A program made the position numbers and the translations under genes. The notes beneath the pieces are model-generated. The model did no database searches and had not been told where the DNA came from. It saw only the letters and a list, made by a program, of their open reading frames with translations. 64,000 bases of DNA from Polytrichum commune (Eukaryota > Streptophyta > Polytrichopsida > Polytrichales > Polytrichaceae), in contig OX485805.1 in assembly GCA_950295325.1 (NCBI GenBank), positions 12,684,501 to 12,748,500 on the forward strand, written 5' to 3'. This document shows positions 11,738 to 24,117 of the stretch, in pieces (within the stretch, counting starts at the first letter, position 1; the number at the start of each line of letters is the position of its first letter).

Positions 11738-12480
11738 GACTTTTCAAAATTTTTACAAAGTTGGAACTTCCTCTTTTCAGAGGCCAAATCCTTCAATAAC
11801 TTCTTCATTGCAATACAAGGGTGGGTGGGTGGGAACTTTCACAAGACTCTTTCTATTCTCTTGGCATCGTCCTACTTGGTAACACAATAGCATTTTGCAT
11901 AGTGTAGTTGTTTTCAATCATGCTCATCTATGTGTTGTATCACTTGGATCTTGTCAAGTACTAAAATCAACAAAAATCTCAGTCACTAAACTTGAGAGAC
12001 CATGATGAGGACCCCATGGACCAGCCACCCAAAAATATTCAAGTCCATAGAGTTTTGCAAACTTCTAATTTGATAACTCTTATTTAAACCTAAAGTTTAA
12101 CAAGATCGTATGACCATGAGATTAATTAGCTCTCATATAGGTTAGCTACCTCAAATATTAGCTAATTCCCTTAACCATGTGGTGGAGGCATAATTTAATC
12201 AATTTGAGTGGTTATCTACTCTAAGTGAAGTCTTTAACCCGGAAATGCAGGTGGGCCCTAAGGTAGTTGGGTAACTTGCACGTTGTGTGTTGGTATACCA
12301 TTAGATGTAGGAGCACCAACATGACAATGGCAGGTTGCGGATTTGGGGTGACACTCTTAAATATGTTGCTATCTAACCTATTTACAAGAAAAAAATTATG
12401 AGATGGGTTCAATAGAGCATGGGTGGCTTAGAGAATTATTTCACTTCAAACATGATAAAAATATCATTTGTATTAATCAA
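11120..12480. other. No gene seen; (GA)n at 11707-11735
   Basis: Spacer with a 29-base GA microsatellite. The open frames 11125-11379 and 11177-11383 overlap in two frames and show no recognised domain. Confidence 0.5.
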
Positions 12481-12489
12481 CCACCAACG

Positions 12490-12670
12490 ATGGGATCTTT
12501 TACTTGGTGGTTTCCATGGCCCAAGGCCATCTTTATAGTAGTGATGATCATGGACCATGACCACCGATTTCTAAAATCTTTCATTGGTTGAGAAACGAGT
12601 AATAATTCCACTTTGATTTACACAAGGCCACCAAAAAAGAGTGACCATATCAAAAAACAAATGTGAAAGT
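12490..12670. repeat. Dispersed repeat related to 4.1-4.3 kb
   Basis: CATTGGTTGAGAAACGAGTA and the surrounding sequence match 4130-4280 in reverse orientation. Confidence 0.45.
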
Positions 12671-12679
12671 ACATAAAAT

Positions 12680-14937
12680 TCTACATATATAGAATGATAT
12701 ATTGTTTGGTAATCACCCGGATTTGCATGCGAGAGAACCTAAATAAGTTCTCACAACAAAAAATGAAGGTGACCATGTAACTTTCTTCATACTAATTTTC
12801 ATTTTAACAACGTCTTGTTAGTACGTAGATTAATGTTATGAGTAGCTCTGTAATTCTTTTATTTATTTATATCAAAAGCATCATGGTATGGTCTAAGCCC
12901 ACTTTATACTATGTCCCATGACTAAAGCTTTTTAGAAGAAAAAAAATGTTCATGATTCATTTTTGATCATGACTTTGAACTGCCAACCGTGACCACAAAA
13001 TCCAACATCAATTGTTGTCACGGTCCTTAGTCACATGTGTAAAACAATCCCAAGCTTTGTACTTGGCTCCTTTTTTGATGCAACAAAAACAATCTAAATA
13101 CTTATAGAAAAGTGCACGTCCCTAGCAATGCACAAGCTAGCACAAAATGCATGGACCAAAGGTTCCTCTAAATAATATATAATCTAGGGTCCGGACATGT
13201 TCATCATGGGTTGTCTCTTTAGCCTAGAACTTTCGACAACGCCACTTAAACTAAATGCGTGAGGTAGGTGAGTAACTTGCGTAATTTACGTTTTCATGTT
13301 TTGACTTCCGATTCATTCGGATGCAACACTTCCTTGATGGTTCCAAGGTCACATGTAAAGAAAGTTGAGATTGTTTTTAATTTATGTGCGTCTTTTGTTA
13401 CTACAAGCATATAAGTTCTAGGCTACTATCCTCAAGTGCTGTAAGATTGTCCTATGTCATTAGAAATTTTGCAAATCTATCACAATGGTAGATCTTCATA
13501 TTTTTTTTCCAACACATGACAATTGTCTACGACTTGTATGTTAGTAGTATGTGGTCCCCTATTCTTGATTGGACACCTACATGACTTTTAGCAAAAAAAA
13601 TGAACACCAACAAGTCACATGTCACGACAAGATCGGAACATGTGCTCAAAACATAGACAAATTAGAGGATGTATAATCATTTGAAAAGAAGAAAAGAAGA
13701 AAAAGACAACCTCTTCTCTTTGTCCTTCTATAACTCCTACATTGCAAATATGATGATTATGAAATTTGAAATGGCAAATTGCATGATTCAACATTGCTAA
13801 GTGGATGAGACAAGTTGCGATCCGATCCAAAAGTCAAAATTGTCTATGGCCTTGGAGATGCCCGCCATATGGTGACATACCTTATTACTTTGTGGTCCAA
13901 ATGTCATGATACAAAGAGCAAATAGAATCCACAAGAATCCTAAAGATGCCCAACATTTTGTTAAATCTACCCCCCGAAAAGGAAACCAACAATAAGGAAT
14001 GTATACCAACCTTTGACACACCAACTCCATGAACATGAAAGACAATTTAATCAATCTTTGTCACACGGATGGGACTGGACATGCAGCCAAGCTTTAACTT
14101 ATAGAGTGCTTGCTTTGCCAACCCATGATGGAGCTCTTTGAATGTAGGGCATCATACAAAGGAAAATTGCAAGTGACCAAAATTTCACATGCTTGGATGT
14201 TGTGTGTTTTTATATCTTTTGAAGAACAATACCTTTAAAGGTGGTCTACAATTTGGCACGAGTTGAAAATTTCACAAGGAAGCCACCTTTGTTTGGACCA
14301 ACATCCACATAGCGGCGGTGGTCAATGATGGGAGAGGCCGGGGGTTCCTCTTGGACTTATTAGGCTTGTCCTCACTAACACTAAAAGCATACGAGTCTTA
14401 GGCAATTGACTTACGTCACTAGAAATTTGTCTTATGTAACTAGAAAATTTGTAAATCTAGTTTAATGGTAAGTTTGCATTGTCCTTTCATCAACTTGTGA
14501 CAATTGAGTAGGACTCATGAATATGCTAAAAGTATATCATTTGCATGTTGTTGAGATGGTGGAGCACATGTTTTTCAACTTTCTTTTTCTTATAGCACAA
14601 TGGTTGTGAGATATGGTTCCAACATCATTTGGCAACTCCTCTCTAGGACAACCAACACGAGTTTTTGAAAAGCATGCACATTGATGCACTATCCCTTTGA
14701 TGAAATCCTTGCCAAGGATTTGTGGACGTTTAACCCTTTCTTGCCCTACGGTTCGTTCCATGGTTTGCTTTAGTTTTAGACCTCCCCTAATGGTTCTTCG
14801 TTTGATTGTCCTTGAGTACATCCATTTTATGGAACTAATTGGAGGGAGTGATATAATCTCATCTTTTGGCATGAGAGATAACATACTTAGAAAGTTCACC
14901 AAGTGATGCAAGAAACTCTTTTAGATTCCCGTAGAGA
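12680..14937. other. No gene seen
   Basis: A 2.2-kb AT-rich spacer. The 124-residue open frame at 14537-14911 on the - strand is opposed by a 69-residue frame on the + strand, and neither resembles a known family. Confidence 0.45.

Positions 14938-14940
<3 letters not shown>

Positions 14941-14990
<50 letters not shown>
14941..14990. repeat. (CT)n(TA)n compound microsatellite
   Basis: About 16 CT units followed directly by about 9 TA units. Confidence 0.95.
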
Positions 14991-14992
<2 letters not shown>

Positions 14993-16001
14993 CCCCCTCC
15001 AGTCTTGCCACATGTTAATCTTACATTGGTTGAGACAATCTTGAATCCCACATAAAAACTACTTTCCAACACTGCTAAAGATGAAATAGAATGCCCTCTA
15101 TGATATGGCATAAAGGACTTGAAGTTTTTTCACAAAGCTCTGGAAGCTGCACAACATGATGTATCGAGACATTTTGACACCAAATGGTGATTAGTGTTGG
15201 TAATTAGTTAAGTTAGATGGGATTTATTGGTTAGGTACTTGGAAACTTTTCAATTAGGCTATGGGTTTGGTGCATTACTCTCATAATGGTTTTGGCCCAC
15301 TCTAATGTGTCATGGAAGTGTGCCCTAATACATAGTGTACGGTAGCCTTTGGAGTGGGAGGATATACAAAGTACGGGTATCATGAATCATATTTGATTGG
15401 TAGGAGGTTTAGGGACTACCTAAGTGTGACCAAAGTGGCCCGTCTTTGTCGAATCAAAATCTTGGGTGAGACCGGACCCTTTGGGTTCTTGACATGCATT
15501 GCATGGACTAGGGTATGCTTTTGCTTTAGGGCTTAGAGAAGGACGGAGGGGTGGCTGATTGATGGACTTGGTAGTGGGCATTGATATGCTCGATCTGGTT
15601 TGGGTTTTTGTTCTTGCATGCGATATAGGATTTTTGGGAGAATTATGGAATTATCTATAATGAATGGTCTAGGAGGTAGAGAGGCACCATGGTTGCAAGT
15701 TTTTTGTTGGGTTTGGGTCCTTAGACAATCATTGTGCATTTATTGTTTTTAGCATTGGTGGTTTCTTTTATGTCTACTACCAATGCTACTATTTGTTTGC
15801 ACTCTTCTTGTACTCCTTGTTGTCATGCTTTCTTGGACTAGAGCTAGGAAGGCCGTTGCTCTTTTCATGCTTTAGGTGGACTATCTTTGGCAATTTTGAT
15901 CACAATGCATGCAAAAGACAAACATCAAGGTTAGTTTGGAGGATAAAGGTCATGCACAAAAACACCATGGTCAAGGCATGTCGTTCATATTATGTGGGTG
16001 C

Positions 16002-16003
<2 letters not shown>
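14991..16003. other. No gene seen
   Basis: Spacer between two long microsatellites; no recognised coding content. Confidence 0.5.

Positions 16004-16072
<69 letters not shown>
16004..16072. repeat. (AG)n microsatellite, 69 bases
   Basis: More than 33 uninterrupted AG units, the longest simple repeat in the window. Confidence 0.97.
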
Positions 16073-16077
<5 letters not shown>

Positions 16078-16779
16078 ATTAGATGTCACTATTGTTGTCA
16101 AACCTATAAGGTTTGGCAGTGTTGGTGATTAGGAGGAGGTCATATGATTTCTTTTTGGTGGTGAGAGGAAGAGGGGGTGTTTGTTATGTAAGGGTTTCAA
16201 ACATGGAGGGTTTATCTTTTAACAATTATTAATGGAAGATGGATATTGAAATGGGTGCTACAAGTTTTATTAAGGCTTGGAGCATACTCATAGGTCTAGC
16301 AACAATGCCCACAAATATGTATAGCCACCTACAGAGGTTATTCAAGTCGAGGAGCTTGTTGCATGGTGGTTGCGCTATGTGATGTTACTCCACGCGATGT
16401 GAACCTGGGTGCCATACCACTGTACAAGTGAAATGTGAGCAATTTGGCTTGGAAGGAACTTATATGTTGCAAATGTGATGCAAACACAAATGATGAGGCG
16501 CATCATCTACCATCCGCATGCCACAAACTCAAATTTATTTGCCAACTCTTCTACCAATTCATCCCACCATAGCATCACCTATTCTAGAAAGGGATTTTTG
16601 CAATATAATGCAATGCATGGATCCACCTCCACAAAGAAACACCTAGTGAATGGCCATGGAGATGATTGGGAATGGTTCAAGCTAGAGAGGAATGCAGAGG
16701 AGGCAACTACAAGTGAGGGCAAACATAATTCAAAGAAGCGTAGGGGAATGGCCTCTCCAACATAATATTAGACTTTGGG

Positions 16780-17700
16780 GCAGGTGACAAAGGCTACTTG
16801 AAGAATGACCTTGCCCATGTACAATTTATTGAGGACCTTGTCCTCTACATTTGGAAAAGGTACGAGGCATTGCATATGGTAGAGAAATCATGGTTGAGGA
16901 GGTTGGTTATGCGTAGAGTTCCAATTATTCAATTCCCCTCTCGCAAGGCTTTTGTGCAAGAGCATATACCAGCAATGTTGAAGCGCACAATGAACATATA
17001 TCTCCATTCAACCATTGCTAGTTGTGTGACAATGAGCATCACCTTCAACTTATGGATGAGTAGGTACGGGTGCACTACATTGGGTACAATTATCAATTTT
17101 ATTGAAGACACTTGGACATTGAGGCACGTCGTTGTGGGGTTGTTTGGGGTGGCAAACACATCGAGTGTTGCCCTTGCAAAGATTGTCAAATCCTTCTTGA
17201 ATGTTTTTTGATTGACTGGTAAGATTATGGCCTATGTTAAGGACAAGGATGCCAATCTGAACACCTTGGATGTTGTTCACCAATCTATTGTCTCATGCAA
17301 GTCACTCTAGCTTGACCATCCCTATGTCTAAGTAGCATTGGGCATGCTATGTCTAAGTGATGTCCAAATGCTACTAATGAGTTGAGAGTATGTCAGGTTA
17401 TAAAGAAGATGTCTTTGAGAAATGCACATGCAACCCTTTAGAAGACCATCACATGGATGAAGATGAATGGGAGGGGGCAGATTGAATGGGAGAAGGCATG
17501 TGTGGATGCAACCATGCTACCCCAGAAACTATAAACATTTATGAAGATGAGGTTTGCAATCAAGGTTTTTTCTTTCAGGAGACCTTGGCGTATGCCATTA
17601 AATTGTGCTATGAGCACCAAAGCTTATAGTTGTAGATTCACTTGCCAATTAGCATCACTTGGGTCATTGGAAGGGTTGTCACTGATGTACCCAACCTTGT
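16780..17700 (+). pseudogene. hAT-superfamily transposase fossil
   Basis: The best-preserved frame (about 16798-17208) has the hAT transposase core: VQEHIPAMLKRTM, then FNLWMSRYGCTTLGTIINFI, then HVVVGLFGVANTSSVALAKI, typical of the ...FDLWMSR.../...VTVGLFEAPNT... plant hAT group. After an in-frame TGA at 17209-17211 the same frame resumes as LTGKIMAYVKDKDANLNTL until a TAG near 17308. A later block (about 17420-17630) with TITWMKMNGRGQIEWEKACV and FQETLAYAIKLCYEHQS matches the downstream part of the same family in shifted frames. Hence it is a decayed copy with at least two stops and frameshifts. The N-terminal zinc finger and C-terminal dimerisation domain were not found, and no terminal repeats were identified. 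Confidence 0.85.
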
Positions 17701-19205
17701 TGTGAACCTCAAACAATGTTTGTTAATCCAATATGGGGGCTATTAGTTGCTAATGGATGCAGTCTATGGTTCTCCTTGTGGGCTCTTTGTATTGTAAGGA
17801 AATTGTTGCAAAGTATGCAAGGATGCAACTATGGTGCCTCCGCTAGTTTGCGGCTTGCCGGATGTAGAGTTAGAGATTTTTGTATGTGCGCATGGCCCAA
17901 GAAGGCATTCAAGATTTGAGGTTTTTTGGGGTCATTTGCAAGGTAATTTGACGTCAATAATTTTTGTTCCCCTCATTTCTCCCAAGCTGAAATCACACAT
18001 GTTGCACATGTCATGCAATGCGAATATTCTTTGTTCAAAACCCCCGTTGCCAAGTGCATAAACCAACAAATGAGCATATACCAAGGAGCTATACTCCTAC
18101 TTTTGTTGTATTCATAGGATTGTGAACGTCCTCTCCTCTAATTGATGGAGAATTGTAGTCAGTTCCCTAACATTGGCTTCTTGACCAAACAAAATTTGGA
18201 AAATCTTTGGTATCCAAATAGAGTGTGAATGCATCTTCTTCATTAGAGTTGTGATGGAGTAAATGCAAAGGTGCACGTCGGGGATCTCAAACTTGGACGC
18301 CTTCATTTTGATATGCAAGGATTGGCCGGAACATGCAAAAATTGGAGATGCAATTTGCAGCAACGATGTCAATGGTTTCTACATCAACTCGGCATACCTC
18401 TTGGATGAAGCGGAGGAGGAGCTAGATGAGCAAGCCCTTTTGAAAAGGATGTGAAGTAGAGTACCATGTAGAAAACGAACTGAATAACACCCACATACGT
18501 TATTAGGCCACGATGGCTGTTGGCCGTCAGCAGGTCCCGGAGGAGGCGCGCCTGGAATTTAAGTGAAGTTAAGCATCATTATTCCAATGCACATGGTCCA
18601 GTTCGAGTTGAAGGCCTTTTACCTGGAACTGCACTTAAGTGAAGCTTGTATAGTTTTGTGTTTGTCTAGCTCCTTGTCCTCCGCACCCAGTTATGTAGAA
18701 TAGAACAAATCAACCAACAAATTTGGCAGTGTCCGGGGACATATATGGCAGGTCTTGCTCAACCCCATGCAGCAACCAGAACAAAACCCTAAAGTAAGAC
18801 AAACTGAGGAGGATTGACTCAATGGGGACCTGACAGACACATACTCCTACTTAAGTTTACAAGGGCGTGTGCTTCTCCCTTTTGCTGCAGTCATGAAGGA
18901 GCCTAACTTCCCTCCCAGAGATTTGATCATTTCACAGAAGCAGTTCTCTACTCGGATCTAAGAAACAAAAAGAAAATGAAAAGAGAAAAACAAACGTTGG
19001 ATCTTATTCCGACGTGAATATGAACCCATTGGCTCTACTATGTTCAGATCTAAGTTTACTTATAAGTTAACTAAGCAGGCCTTCACGAAACCGTTTTTAG
19101 CTCTGCACTCGTGTCTTGTGGGATATGAAACGTGCGATTAGTGCAAGATGATGATTAGCAAATTCAACTTGTGCCTGTAGCCATTGTTCTCGTACTCTTT
19201 CATTA
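17701..19205. other. No gene seen
   Basis: The first few hundred bases may still be transposase debris. Opposed open frames at 18112-18372 (-) and 18263-18454 (+) show no recognised domain. A copy of GAATAACACCCACATAC near 18483 is an end motif of the repeat at 23.9 kb. Confidence 0.45.
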
Positions 19206-19213
19206 GAGGAGGG

Positions 19214-19440
19214 CGATGAACGGAGAGAACCAATCGCTAGGTTCAGATGAACCGGTTGAGTTTGAGGAATAACCAGATCAGATTCAAGACTCCAGGAAAA
19301 TTACCGATCGATTTAGAGGAATTTATAGAATATTCATCAATTCAATAAAGAAAACCCGAAAGATGTCAACATGTAACCGGTTGATGTTGGAAATGCTTAG
19401 GATCTTGACCAATAATGCCCAGAAATCGCCCCAGACACTG
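19214..19440 (+). mobile_element. hAT-type MITE, copy 3
   Basis: A 227-bp element running from CGATGAACGGAGAGAACC to CCAGACACTG, flanked by GAGGAGGG (19206-19213) and GAGGAGGA (19441-19448), a 7/8-matching 8-bp duplication. The interior matches the family (ATGAACCGGTTGAGTTTGAG, ATGTCAACATGTAACCGGTT). Confidence 0.85.
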
Positions 19441-19448
19441 GAGGAGGA

Positions 19449-20200
19449 CATGCTATAATAGTGGGCTCAATCCATGTCACATGAAACATGGCTTTTCGTT
19501 TTCTTTCCTCTTGTGGGTGCTTGAGTGCAATTTACGTCAAAAACAAATTGGCAGTTGGATTGGATAACCCAGATTGTCATTTCAAGAATTGGAAAACGGA
19601 GTTGAAATGCAAATGTTCTGGGAATTCAAAGTGTAAACTCTTTTTCTTTAAAAACGATAATATAGGCCCTCCTATTGTGTTAACAATTGATCTGAGAATG
19701 GTGTCTACATGTTGAGCACACAATTCAATCTCATCACAATAGGTTGTAACACATCTCTCGTTGTCTTTTGTTCTTGCTCCAAACTTGCAGTATGAGTACA
19801 GATGTGTGTCTGATTGAGAAAAGTGACCACATAAAGTCCACATACCTTACATGGAAACTAATGTAATGGTTCAAAATAGAAAACTATGACAACTTCCATT
19901 ACTACTTTATGGAATTCATCGTGGTTTAAGTAAAGTAAACATATTCAAAACGACACTATCTATTGTAATCATACATTTTAAACTTTGTATGTATGATTTA
20001 GTAGATAGTGTTGGTTTTGGGCATACATCAACATTGGACTAGTACATAGGTATCAACAATCAACATCAACAATGATATCAAAGAACCTACCCATGGGTAC
20101 AACAGTTGTATTATTAGTCAAAATTTGATAATTGGTGGATATGTCAAGGTGAGAGAATCTATATATATAACCAATCCAACTTGTGAAGACATTGCGCATA
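19449..20200. other. No gene seen
   Basis: Two overlapping opposed open frames (19488-19715 +, 19577-19843 -) without recognised motifs; otherwise spacer. Confidence 0.45.
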
Positions 20201-20600
20201 AGAGTTATCCTTAGAGTCGTTCAAGAACTCATGGTTTGGTAGGGAGTTTTGGACCAGTTTTGACATTTCAAAATGATTAAGAAGTGTTCTAGTGGTGTAG
20301 GATCTCGCATATTTAGTGGAATGAAGGGAAATCGCTTGACTTTGGCCAAAAGATAGCTATACAAAAATGAACTTGTTATCAAATTTTTGAGAGCACCAAT
20401 TTAGGTGCCTCCAAAAGTTTGCCATGAAATTAAAATTAAAATAGCCAGCTTTTAGCCAAAGTCAAACGCCTCCCATTCATTCCACTAAATTTAGGGGATC
20501 CAAGACCACTTGAACACTTCTTGATCATTCTAAAATGTCAAAAGTGGGCCAAAACTCTGCACCAAACCACGAGTTTTTGAAAGACTCAAAGGGTAACTCT
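20201..20600. mobile_element. AGAGTTATCC fold-back MITE, copy C1
   Basis: The arms are long inverted repeats: the left arm (AGAGTTATCCTTAGAG ... AGTGGAATGAAGGGAAATCG) is mirrored by the right arm (CATTCCACTAAATTTAGG ... GGGTAACTCT). It is flanked by ATA on both sides, consistent with a 3-bp target duplication. Confidence 0.8.
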
Positions 20601-20695
20601 ATAATACAATTTGTAGCCTTGAGAATGATACATACTTTAAAAATTAACACATTCAAATGCTCCTTGGATGATTGATCTTCTTTCTAGATTTTGGA

Positions 20696-20930
20696 GGTCA
20701 AATTTATGCTAATGATGAATGTTTGATGCATGTTTTGAAGTGCAAGTGCTATGTTTTTGTGGTTTTGGTTTTTTTGGAGGTGTACGAGGTCAAATATTTG
20801 CTAATGCTAAATTGTTGATGCATATTTTGAAGCTCAAGTGCTATGTTTTTGTGGGTTTGGTTTCTTGAAGGTGTAGGAGGTAAAATGTGCATTGATTCTA
20901 GAGCATAAGTATTTGCTTTTGTAGTTTTTT
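20696..20930. repeat. Tandem repeat, about 92-bp period, 2.5 copies
   Basis: Units start at 20696, 20788 and 20879 with GGTCAAAT/GGTAAAAT. The first two share GATGCAT-TTTTGAAG and AAGTGCTATGTTTTTGTGG. The third decays. Confidence 0.8.
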
Positions 20931-21196
20931 TGAAGGCTAATATAGGTAGATAATTTCAAGAGCATTAATGCATATGAGGCAACACAAGCCCAATCTTCCA
21001 TGTTGAAGATTATCACATGAAAATGATCTATTTGAAATCACATTGTTTTGCATTTCACAATCTCTGTATAAACTAATTACTAATTGTCATCATGTGTCAC
21101 CAAAAAACAACTAAGAATACCAATTCAACCACCCAATCACCTAACAATACCCTACACCATGACTCACTCTGATACTTAACCCAATAACTATCAAAT

Positions 21197-21325
21197 ACCA
21201 ACCCGGCAGCATCCACAATCCACCCAACGTCCACCAAACAACATCCAAGACCCACCCAACACCAACCCGATAGCACCCACAATCCACTCAACATTCACCA
21301 GGTTACACCCACGATCCACCCAACA
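21197..21325. repeat. 64-bp tandem duplication
   Basis: ACCAACCCG(G/A)(C/T)AGCA(T/C)CCAC starts at 21197 and again at 21261, with internal 30-base subrepeats ending CCACCCAAC. It produces a W/G-rich open frame on the - strand that I do not consider a gene. Confidence 0.75.
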
Positions 21326-21879
21326 TCCTCCAAGCAACACCTACACATAAGCTCCGTAAACTTGAATCACTGCCCATGATGAGGTGGAGAGGTGCACTCC
21401 AAACTCAATACTCGGTGTATCACCCACATGGAATTCAATCACCCTCATATCACTCTATGCTACTAAGACAACCAACCTTTTGATTTGGCCATCAAGACTA
21501 CACCCAATATTGCCCAAAGACTATGCATGATTGTTTCCACTGCAATTTCAACTACCCTACATGGCTACATGAGGGTAGTTTTGAAGCACAACCCATAACA
21601 TCTTTAGTGAATGAAAAGTCTACATGGAAGCATGCATGGCAAGCACAGATGATGTTGGTAGGCATTGCAAGGAACTTTATTTAAGACAACTTTTGAAGGT
21701 AGGCATGACGGAATTTTCAATGGGAATTTGGGTTCACGCTAAGGGCTTGTGGCCTCCAAAAGACTTTGGGCTATAAACCGTGGACTTCGCTATGGTCTCA
21801 TCCAATAAGAGGGTTACCAAGGTCATTTATGAATCATAACCTAATGCCTTTGGTATAAACATGCCCTTATCATACACAA

Positions 21880-22185
21880 AGAGTGGTGTCGCAATTATTC
21901 AAAACTGGTTTTCTAGCTTATCCTACTAAGATGGGTGGGCCAAACTAACCTTGCACCAACCAATCTTGGATTTAAGACAGCGAGTCCCATGCACATACCT
22001 ATTTTAAATCCTAAAACTCTCTCAAAGTTTGAGAGATGGAAAGAGAAAATCCCACAAGTTTCACCCAACTTTCAAAATATGCGCCAATGTACAACAAACT
22101 AGTGAGCTCTTAAGAAAAAGTTTCCTCAAGGAAAAATCAAACCCCACGGTTTTGTCCCTCTTGGAGGACTTTGCAAATTACTTTA
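21880..22185. mobile_element. AGAGTTATCC MITE, copy A2 (reverse, decayed)
   Basis: In reverse orientation it contains the blocks of copies A1 and A3: CATACACAAAGAGTG, AGCTTATCCTACTAAGATGG, CTCAAAGTTTGAGAG. The ends are decayed. It preserves the empty site (AGATGGGTGG) for the insertion found in copy A3. Confidence 0.7.
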
Positions 22186-22889
22186 ATACATGAAGTTTTT
22201 GGGGGCAAAATGCAATGAGATTCAAGGACACAAACCCACAGTGATGTGAGAACCTCCGTGCTATGTCCTGAATAATTTCTCTGTAAGTGCTACCCTGAAG
22301 ATCACTAGGATAACGGCACATTCTCCAAAACACAACCTTTCACTAGAAACATGGATCTCTGCGACTTCGCTTTGATTGAAAGAATCGGAGCCCTCTGTTC
22401 GAATTCCAAGCCCCATTTGTAACCCTAACTCTAGCAAATGAAGTGGCCGCCTCAAAGAGCAACAATTCGGGAAAGGACTGTAAGCCTCCTCCTCCTCAAT
22501 CATCTAATTCATAGAAGATGGAGAACAAGAAAAGCTAACATAATAATATGACATATCATCTGAGGTACCCGTTTCTTATTCCAAAGCTTTCTGAAGTGCA
22601 ACCTCAGGACATCAACACAAGACGCATTGTGTCCTTGCACAAATGACAAGAAACTATTTCAGTACCTCTGATGCTGAATCAATAACTATGCATACAGTTC
22701 CATCATAAAAAGATCTGCTTCACTAGTTTTTTGAAGAACAAAATCTCGATCCGAGTACGTAAGGTATGCGGGTATTTTTTTTTTCTTTCCATTTTCCATA
22801 TTCTCTGACTTCTACCGATTAGATTTACACAACTAATCTCAAATTTATCTAACATTCTTGTAATGAAATACTGAGATGGGGGATTCAAT
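22186..22889. other. No gene seen
   Basis: Open frames at 22261-22503 and 22703-23026 on the - strand lack recognised motifs; the second overlaps a repeat. Confidence 0.45.
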
Positions 22890-23078
22890 GTGGGTGAGAA
22901 ACGCTTAGAAAGCGACAATAATTCCAACATTGTAAATCTACAATGCCCAATTTTTGTTTTACAAGGATTAAGAAATAATCTTACATTCACATTCAATGTT
23001 GGGGACACTACATGGGCGATCGACAATTAGAATTGAGGAAGACAAATAGAATTGGTGACACTAAATACAATATTTTGT
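22890..23078. repeat. Dispersed repeat, second copy at 44.1 kb
   Basis: Shares ATTGTAAATCTACAATGC and a run ending ATAGAATTGGTGACACTAAA with 44095-44283. The ends resemble the TA-MITE family (GACACTAAATACAATATTTTG). Confidence 0.6.
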
Positions 23079-23350
23079 GTAGTCATACATCGCTAAGTAC
23101 TGTAATTAGCGTAGTTTGGGATCCAAGTCACCGTTTGCACCCTGCTGTCAGTTCTTTGGCCAAGTGTTGAGTTTCCTAATGCAACAAGTTTACCATTTGA
23201 AAATCAGAAGGAAAAAAAAAAAAAAAAAAAAAATAGAGAAAAAAAGAAGAAGCTTATAGGTTTCCCTTGGTACGTGATTGTACTCAAGGCTTGAACTTAG
23301 CCCTCGTCATGAGATGCAAGTATTTCCTTGGTACTAACACAGCATATAAG

Positions 23351-23848
23351 GGCCACTTCACACACGTGCCAAGAGCCATGACCATGAAATTGTGAGAGCC
23401 CAAAAGAAAGTGTCCAAAGGCGGTCCCAACACACCTCCAAAATCATGTAGCCTGAACATGGGCCCTCAAGTGTAGTGTGAAGTCATATATGTGACCAGGC
23501 TCTCAACCAAATGCTACTTCAACGAATTTTTATTTGCATGGGTCCTCACATATGATAAAATAGACTAAATCAATGGTTGTGAGCGTTCGGAGTGCCATGG
23601 TCTCTTGGTTTGTGTCAGGCCTACCTCCAAGAAGTGCTTTTTGAAAACAATCCAAGTGACCATGAAACATGATCCATTTGATGCCATGTAGGAATCCATG
23701 CAGACTCTACATCCATCTTGCATTCACACATTCAGTTGGTCCCTCAAGCTTGGTGTGAAGCGAACTTGGACCGGCTCCGCCTTTTCCACCAATGAGAGTG
23801 CTTGAAGTGTAATGGTCATGGGCTCTCAGTCTCGTGTGTGAAGTGGCC
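23351..23848. mobile_element. PIF/Harbinger-like MITE, about 500 bp
   Basis: The ends GGCCACTTCACACACG and CGTGTGTGAAGTGGCC are exact inverted repeats, with extended arms (GCCAAGAGCCATGACCAT against ATGGTCATGGGCTCTCAG). It is flanked by ATAAG on both sides, read most simply as a TAA 3-bp duplication plus a terminal base. The same end (TTAGGGCCACTTCACACACG) starts the Harbinger transposase fossil at 59.7 kb, suggesting that this is its non-autonomous partner. Confidence 0.8.
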
Positions 23849-23911
23849 ATAAGTTCAACCTTATAGTTGGCATCAGGAAAGGGAGTTTTCAACTTCCAGA
23901 TATGCTATGTA

Positions 23912-24117
23912 AGGTATGTGGGTGTTATTCTATTCGAAAACATGTTCTCCAACTTCTACAGGTTGTTTAGATTTACACAACATAATTTGTAGACATTGGG
24001 TGATCTCTTTTGAACATGTGTTTTTATGAGTGTGTATTTTTGATTTAAACTGAACCTCACGCCACTCAAACATAGGTGTCCAATTAAGAAATGCAAGTGA
24101 ATAACACCCACATACCT
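23912..24117. mobile_element. Short TIR element, AGGTATGTGGGTG ends
   Basis: A perfect 19-bp inverted repeat (AGGTATGTGGGTGTTATTC) bounds 206 bp. The interior holds CACTCAAACATAGGTGTCCAA, a subterminal block shared with the larger relative at 25.2-26.0 kb. It is probably a deletion derivative. Confidence 0.75.

Noticed and set aside
14537-14911. 124-residue open frame on the - strand
   Set aside because: Opposed by an open frame on the other strand, basic low-information composition, and no recognised family or splice partner.
9980-16072. Microsatellites as regulatory GAGA elements
   Set aside because: The long GA and ATT tracts are not next to any supported gene start.
18490-18630. Possible 5S rRNA-like stretch (AAGTTAAGC, GGTCCCGG)
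   Set aside because: Only about nine bases match the 5S internal control region. The order and spacing of the other conserved blocks are absent.
21097-21294. Gly/Val/Trp-rich open frame
   Set aside because: Produced by a 64-bp tandem repeat, with no start context or homology.
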